Source of the DNA: an uncultured Ruminococcus sp.
GTDB lineage: Bacteria; Bacillota; Clostridia; Oscillospirales; Acutalibacteraceae
Direction of reading: 5' to 3'
Assembly (NCBI GenBank): GCA_905234305.1
Contig: CAJOHT010000001.1
Span: forward strand, 1 to 25,796
Length of the DNA: 25,796 nucleotides
Shown here piece by piece: positions 21,525-25,796 of the stretch. The notes under the pieces are model-generated. The model did no database searches. It saw only the letters and a list, made by a program, of their open reading frames with translations, and was not told where the DNA came from. The position numbers and the translations under genes were made by a program. Every line of letters starts with the position of its first letter. Position 1 is the first letter of the stretch.

Positions 21525-23048
21525 ATGAAAAGATTTATCAGTATACTTGTTTCACTTTTGATTGTATTCGGAACCTTCGCGGTATGCGCTGTTTCCGCTG
21601 AGGATAATGCGGCGAAGCTCACTCTTAACGGTAAGGAGTATTCCGCAGAAAAGGGCGATAAGGTTGTTTATAAGCTCGAGGTTGAAAGTGCCCAGCTTAT
21701 CGAATGCGCCCAGTTCGTAATTTTTTATCCGAAGGATGTCTTAAAGGCTGAAAGCGGAGAGCTTAAAAATGTATCGAATAAAATCTGCAACCTTGGAGTT
21801 GTCGGGGAAGTTAACTGCAATTTCTCCAGCCCGTCCAATTTTGATTTCAAGGAGAAGAAAACCCTTCTCGAGGTCGAGTTCAGCGTTACCGACGGCGGAG
21901 AAGGCGCGTTCTCCAAGACTGTTAAGGGTTTTTATAATCCGAACGATAAAAAAATAACCGAGAACCTTGAGCTTTTCGAGAGTATTGAAATCACTAAGCC
22001 CCCGACTGAGCAGGATACTACCGAAGTGCAGTCTGAGCCCGAAAGCTCAACCGCCGCGGAAACGTCCTCCCAGCAGGAAAGCTCGACCGTATCCGAGGAA
22101 ACTCAAAATTCAAGCGGGGAAGTTACAAGCGCTACGGAAACTTCGGAGCAAATAGCTTCAGACGATACTGCAGCGACTGACTCTACGGAAGCGACGAAGC
22201 CCGAGGAAGATACAATCGTTACCGAGGCGACGAACGTTACGGATAATACCGATTCAACCGACGCAACGGAGAATACTAAGGCGACTGACGCTGCGGAGAA
22301 TACGAAAGCTACCGAACCTTCCGAAAAACCGACTGGCGCTACTTTGCAGCCGACATCTACCGAAGGAACTTTTGATACATCAGCTACGGCTCAGACAGAA
22401 GCGGCAGAAACTGTAACACAACCCTATACACAGTCTGATACAACTGAGGCTACCGACCCTGCCGAGGAGACAGTAACTCCCGAAAATAACAAGCCCGCTA
22501 AGGTTAAAGAGGCATTCCTGCCCCTTAAGGCAAGAGCGGTAAAAACCTCAAAAACGGCTGTTAAGCTGAGCTGGTCTAAGGTGAAGAACGCTTCCTCTTA
22601 CGCGGTTTACGGCGCTAAGGCTAAGGGCAAGTATAAGCTCCTTAAGAATGTTAAGGCTGAAAACTTTACCGTTAAAAAGCTGAAAAAGGGTACTTATTAT
22701 AAATTCTGTATAGCTGCTCTTGACAGCGAAAAAAATATGCTCGCTAAGTCGCAGGCGGTTATATCCGTAACGAGAGGCTCAAAGTACGCTGACCCGACTG
22801 CCGTTAAGGCGAATAAAAAAGTGCTGAAATTAAAGGCGAAAAAGAGCTGTAAGCTGAAAGTTAAGCTAACTTTGCCCGACGGCAAAAAGATAAAGCTCTA
22901 TAAAAAGACCGCGTTTGTAAGCACAAATCCAAAGATTGCCGCGGTTAACGCTAAAGGTAAAGTAACAGCAAAGAAAAAGGGCAGGGCTAATATCTATGTT
23001 TATGCCCAGAACGGACTCGCTTCAACGGTTAAAGTTATAGTGAAATAA
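21525..23048 (+). CDS. Secreted cohesin-like surface protein with Thr/Glu linker and FnIII/BIG2 tail
   Basis: This 507-residue protein has a signal peptide (about 1-25, ending AVSA). About 30-155 is a beta-sandwich with a cohesin-like pattern (LTLNGKEYSAEKGDKVVYKLEVE, FVIFYPKDVLKAE). A long Thr/Ser/Glu/Ala linker spans about 158-325. The C-terminal part is an FnIII-like domain (about 335-418) and a BIG2-like domain (424-507) that closely resemble the tail of the 1060-residue protein, including KKLKKGTYYK and AKGKVTAKKKG. GGAG (21513-21516) sets the ATG at 21525; the GTG at 21516 is less likely. It lies 14 bp after citrate synthase and may be co-transcribed. No starch-binding module, LPXTG or dockerin is seen. 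Its partner and anchor are unknown. Confidence 0.78.
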   Translation: MKRFISILVSLLIVFGTFAVCAVSAEDNAAKLTLNGKEYSAEKGDKVVYKLEVESAQLIECAQFVIFYPKDVLKAESGELKNVSNKICNLGVVGEVNCNFSSPSNFDFKEKKTLLEVEFSVTDGGEGAFSKTVKGFYNPNDKKITENLELFESIEITKPPTEQDTTEVQSEPESSTAAETSSQQESSTVSEETQNSSGEVTSATETSEQIASDDTAATDSTEATKPEEDTIVTEATNVTDNTDSTDATENTKATDAAENTKATEPSEKPTGATLQPTSTEGTFDTSATAQTEAAETVTQPYTQSDTTEATDPAEETVTPENNKPAKVKEAFLPLKARAVKTSKTAVKLSWSKVKNASSYAVYGAKAKGKYKLLKNVKAENFTVKKLKKGTYYKFCIAALDSEKNMLAKSQAVISVTRGSKYADPTAVKANKKVLKLKAKKSCKLKVKLTLPDGKKIKLYKKTAFVSTNPKIAAVNAKGKVTAKKKGRANIYVYAQNGLASTVKVIVK

Positions 23049-23112
23049 CCGTATATACAAAATTATTTTGAAACTTTGGTTATTTTGACAGTATAATACA
23101 GCATAATGCACA

Positions 23113-23147
23113 AAACCCGTACGATTATTTTGTACGGGTTTAATTTT
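23113..23147 (+). terminator. Intrinsic terminator after the surface protein
   Basis: A perfect 10-bp stem AAACCCGTAC (23113-23122) with 23132-23141 and a 9-nt loop; T-rich sequence follows, interrupted by AA. Confidence 0.8.
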
Positions 23148-23165
23148 ATTATTTCTTAAATTCTA

Positions 23166-23194
23166 TTGTGCAAATTCTACAAAAATGTTATAAT
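23166..23194 (+). promoter_or_regulatory. Extended -10 promoter of the EF-G-like gene
   Basis: -35 TTGTGC (23166-23171), 17-bp spacer, -10 TATAAT (23189-23194) with an upstream TG (TGTTATAAT). The spacer holds TTCTACA like the citrate synthase promoter. Confidence 0.6.
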
Positions 23195-23258
23195 TTTAAA
23201 GTGACACGTTCGCAATTTATCGGATTGTTAAAATATTTTATGAAAGGGTTGTATTATT

Positions 23259-25322
23259 TTGAAACAATATAACGCTAAAAACATTCTTAATATCGCTCTC
23301 GCAGGTCACGCGGGCTGCGGAAAAACTTCCCTTGCGGAGTCAATGCTTTATCTCGCTAAGGCAAGCGACCGCCTCGGAAGCGTAAACGACGGAAATACCG
23401 TACTTGACTATGACGCCGAGGAAATTAAGCGCCACGTATCGCTTATGACTGCGGTAGCTCCGCTCGAGTGGAAAAACACTAAGATTAACCTTATCGATAC
23501 TCCAGGTCTTTTCGATTTCGAGGGCGGCGTAGCCGAGGGTATGCGCGCGGCTGACAGCGCGTTGATCGTAGTTTCGGGTAAGGACGGCGTAGGCGTCGGA
23601 ACCGAAAAGGCTGTTAAGGCTGCTTCTAAGCAGGATATCGCAAAGATTTTCTTCGTTAACGGCGTGTGTGACGAGAATGCCCGCTTCTATAAGGTTTTTG
23701 AGGACTTAAAATCGACCTTCGGACCCTCCGTATGTCCCGTAGTAGTTCCTTATATCGAGAACGGAAAAGCTGAGATTTACGTTAATCTCTTCGAGTATCG
23801 CGCTTACCGCTATGTTAAGGGCGTTGCTACTCCCTGTGATATGCCTGAGCTTGGCGACCGTTTAGAGGGTCTTCGCGAGGCTATCAAGGAAGCTGTTGCC
23901 GAGACAAGCGAGGAAATGCTCGATAAGTTCCTCGAGGGCGAGGAGTTTACTCCCGAAGAAATCGCTGTAGGCGTTTCCCAGGGCGTTAAGGACGGCTCGA
24001 TCTGCCCCGTATTCTGCGGTGACGCTCAGAATACTTTCGCTATTGATATTTTCCTGAATTCTTTGATCTGGCTTGCGCCTAAGGCTGATTCCCGCAACGA
24101 GGTAGGCGTAGATCCTAACGGCGAGCCTGTAGAGATTTCCGTAAACGCTGACGGCGCTGCCGCGGCAATCGTATTTAAGACCGTATCCGACCCGTTCGTA
24201 GGTAAGCTCTCCTACATTAAGACTATTTCGGGTAAGATTTCCTCCGACGTTCCCGTTATGAATATGAGAACAGGCGAGAATGTACGTATAACTAAGGTTC
24301 TTACCGTACGCGGAAAGAAGCAGGAGGATGCTTCGTTTATCGGCGCGGGCGATATCGGCGCTATTCCTAAATTAAACGACGTTAAAACTGGCGATACTAT
24401 ATGTTCTCCTTTAAGAAAGGTGACTTTAGAGGGTGTTACATATCCCGTATCCTCTTATGCGAGAGCTATTAAACCTAAGACTAAGGGCGACGAGGATAAG
24501 GTTGCTCAGGCGGTTAAGAAGGTTATCGAGGAAGACCCGAGCATTAAGTATTTCCATAACCACGAAACCCACCAGATGCTCGTTTACGGTATGGGCGAGC
24601 AGCATCTTGATGTGCTTATTTCTAAAATTAAGAGTAAATATAATGTTGACGCTGTACTTGATGTTCCCAAGGTTGCTTACCGCGAGACTATCCGTAAGCC
24701 CGTTAAGGTTCAGGGACGTCATAAGAAGCAGTCGGGCGGTCACGGACAGTTCGGCGACGTATGGATCGAGTTCTCTCCCTGCGACAGCGATTCGCTCGAG
24801 TTTACCGAGTCTATCGTAGGCGGCGCGGTTCCTAAGGGATTCTTCCCCGCGGTAGAAAAGGGACTTAGAGAAGCTATCAACAAGGGACCTCTCGCGGGCT
24901 ATCCCGTAGTAGGACTTAAGGCTAATCTTTACGACGGTTCTTACCATCCCGTAGACAGCTCCGAAATGTCGTTTAAAATGGCGGCTACTATCGCTTATAA
25001 GAACGGACTTCCTCAGGCAAGCCCGACTCTCCTCGAGCCTATCGGCGCATTGGCGGCTACTGTTCCCGACGACCATATGGGTGACGTTATGGGCGAGGTC
25101 AATAAGCGCAGAGGCCGTGTAACAGGTATGAATCCCGCTGAGGAAAAGGGTATGCAGGTAGTTGAGGCTGAGGTTCCCGTTGCTGAAATGGACGACTTCG
25201 CTACATTTATCCGCCAGTGTACTCAGGGACGCGGAAGCTATACCTTCGAGTTCGTACGTTATGAGGACGCTCCTGCTAACGTTGCGGCTAAAGTAATCGA
25301 GGCTTCAAAAGAAGAAGAGTAA
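23259..25322 (+). CDS. EF-G-like translational GTPase family protein with degenerate GTPase motifs
   Basis: This 687-residue protein has the five-domain EF-G layout and matches the EF-G-like/EF-G2 group. The P-loop GHAGCGKT (16-23), DTPG (80-83) and CGDAQ (253-257, G5 region) are present. The domain IV core KQSGGHGQFGDVWIEF (490-505) and the C-terminal GRVTGMNP are typical of EF-G. Two GTPase motifs are altered. After DTPG there is Leu84 where ribosomal EF-G has the catalytic His. The NKxD motif reads NGVC (134-137), losing the Lys and Asp that fix guanine. Other EF-G2 proteins also lack the His, but the NKxD loss is unusual. The start is TTG at 23259 with AAAGGG (23243-23248). It has its own promoter and terminator. 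A ribosome-associated role other than standard translocation is inferred. Confidence 0.85.
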   Translation: MKQYNAKNILNIALAGHAGCGKTSLAESMLYLAKASDRLGSVNDGNTVLDYDAEEIKRHVSLMTAVAPLEWKNTKINLIDTPGLFDFEGGVAEGMRAADSALIVVSGKDGVGVGTEKAVKAASKQDIAKIFFVNGVCDENARFYKVFEDLKSTFGPSVCPVVVPYIENGKAEIYVNLFEYRAYRYVKGVATPCDMPELGDRLEGLREAIKEAVAETSEEMLDKFLEGEEFTPEEIAVGVSQGVKDGSICPVFCGDAQNTFAIDIFLNSLIWLAPKADSRNEVGVDPNGEPVEISVNADGAAAAIVFKTVSDPFVGKLSYIKTISGKISSDVPVMNMRTGENVRITKVLTVRGKKQEDASFIGAGDIGAIPKLNDVKTGDTICSPLRKVTLEGVTYPVSSYARAIKPKTKGDEDKVAQAVKKVIEEDPSIKYFHNHETHQMLVYGMGEQHLDVLISKIKSKYNVDAVLDVPKVAYRETIRKPVKVQGRHKKQSGGHGQFGDVWIEFSPCDSDSLEFTESIVGGAVPKGFFPAVEKGLREAINKGPLAGYPVVGLKANLYDGSYHPVDSSEMSFKMAATIAYKNGLPQASPTLLEPIGALAATVPDDHMGDVMGEVNKRRGRVTGMNPAEEKGMQVVEAEVPVAEMDDFATFIRQCTQGRGSYTFEFVRYEDAPANVAAKVIEASKEEE

Positions 25323-25369
25323 TTTTTATCATCCTCTTTTTTAAGGTCTATGAAAAATAGGTACAACGT

Positions 25370-25398
25370 AGGGCTGACTTTTTGTCAGCCCTTATTGT
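25370..25398 (+). terminator. Intrinsic terminator after the EF-G-like gene
   Basis: A perfect 9-bp stem AGGGCTGAC (25370-25378) with 25384-25392 and a TTTTT loop, then a weak T-rich tail. Confidence 0.75.
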
Positions 25399-25419
25399 TG
25401 CGGTATCGGGATATATGTC

Positions 25420-25448
25420 TTGAGTAAAAGCTGCTTCTGTGGTATAAT
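25420..25448 (+). promoter_or_regulatory. Sigma-A-like promoter of the last gene
   Basis: -35 TTGAGT (25420-25425), 17-bp spacer and -10 TATAAT (25443-25448). Confidence 0.65.
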
Positions 25449-25485
25449 TATCACATATTTAATCGGAGATAAAGAAGGCTATACT

Positions 25486-25796
25486 ATGAAAACTTTCTCG
25501 AAACTTTTAATATGTTTTTTATTCGCGGCGGTACTGTGGTCGGCATCAGTATCCGCTTCGGCGGCTAGACTTTCTAAACCTGTCTTTAAGCTCGCCAATA
25601 CTGATAAAGGCGTTAAGATAAGCTGGAAATCCGTTAAGGGAGCAAAGAAGTATATTGTGTTCCGTAAGAGCGCTAAGGCTAAAAAATATAAAGCGATAAA
25701 AACGCTTAAGCTCCATACGTTTATCGACTCAAAGGCTGAGTCGGGTAAAAAATATACCTATACCGTATCGGCGGTCGGTTCGGGGAAAAAGACTCA
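25486..25796 (+). CDS. Secreted FnIII-domain protein, C-terminus cut by window edge
   Basis: The first 103 codons of a longer gene are visible. The N-terminus is a signal peptide (about 1-27, ending ASA-A), followed at once by an FnIII-like domain (about 31-103): KLANTDKGVKISWKSVKGAK, YIVFRKSAKAKKYKAIKTL and YTYTVSAVGSGKK. The pattern W-K-x-V-x-G-A-K-K-Y-I-V matches the FnIII part of the 1060-residue protein and the 507-residue protein, so it is a third member of the same surface-protein type. The ATG has GAAGG (25474-25478) 7 nt upstream and its own promoter. What follows is outside the window, so its function and other domains are unknown. Confidence 0.8.
   Translation, partial: MKTFSKLLICFLFAAVLWSASVSASAARLSKPVFKLANTDKGVKISWKSVKGAKKYIVFRKSAKAKKYKAIKTLKLHTFIDSKAESGKKYTYTVSAVGSGKKT

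Noticed and set aside
23068..23097. Promoter-like TTGAAA-N18-TATAAT after the 507-residue protein gene
   Set aside because: A terminator begins about 15 bp downstream, so any transcript would be only about 45 nt; the -35 is weak and AT-rich chance is likely.

Overview
The window looks like chromosomal DNA from an anaerobic, starch-using Clostridia bacterium, most likely a Ruminococcus-type Oscillospiraceae. This placement is inferred from content: a complete [FeFe]-hydrogenase maturation set (hydE, hydG, hydF plus a TM1266-family regulator), a secreted GH13 amylase, a large surface protein with repeated starch-binding-like modules, Thr/Ser/Glu-rich linkers, and Lys-rich FnIII/BIG2 tails of the kind common in these bacteria. 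Promoters are mostly sigma-A-like with 17-bp spacers, Shine-Dalgarno sites are clear, and TAA is the main stop codon. No tRNA, rRNA, CRISPR array or insertion sequence was seen.

Layout. 1-993 (minus): the N-terminal part of a DHHW/SGNH-like membrane protein, cut by the window edge. 1167-3352: a class I/II aminotransferase overlapping trpS. 3587-10101: three secreted products, namely a 1060-residue multidomain starch-binding-like surface protein, a CHAP/SH3/BIG2 wall protein and a lipoprotein. 10181-14230 (minus): the operon TM1266-family regulator - hydE - hydG - hydF, preceded by a leader with a terminator and a competing pairing. 14553-17690: a small membrane protein, a zinc-ribbon membrane protein, a sirtuin, a broken four-helix-bundle gene between two inverted arrays of 7-bp repeats, and a Cof-type HAD phosphatase. 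17816-23048: a secreted GH13 amylase, a citrate synthase and a second cohesin-like/linker/FnIII-BIG surface protein. 23259-25322: an EF-G-like GTPase with degenerate GTPase motifs. 25486 to the end: the start of a third FnIII surface protein.

How the genes may work together. The amylase and the surface proteins fit extracellular starch capture and hydrolysis. Sugar fermentation produces excess reductant, which [FeFe] hydrogenase, activated by HydE/F/G, would vent as H2; no hydrogenase structural gene is in the window. The most interesting unexplained features are the attenuator-like leader of the hydrogenase-maturation operon, the heptamer-flanked four-helix-bundle cassette with related small heptamer arrays next to the hyd operon, and the shared cohesin-like/linker/FnIII-BIG architecture of two surface proteins. 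All functional calls are from reading the sequence; no searches were run.
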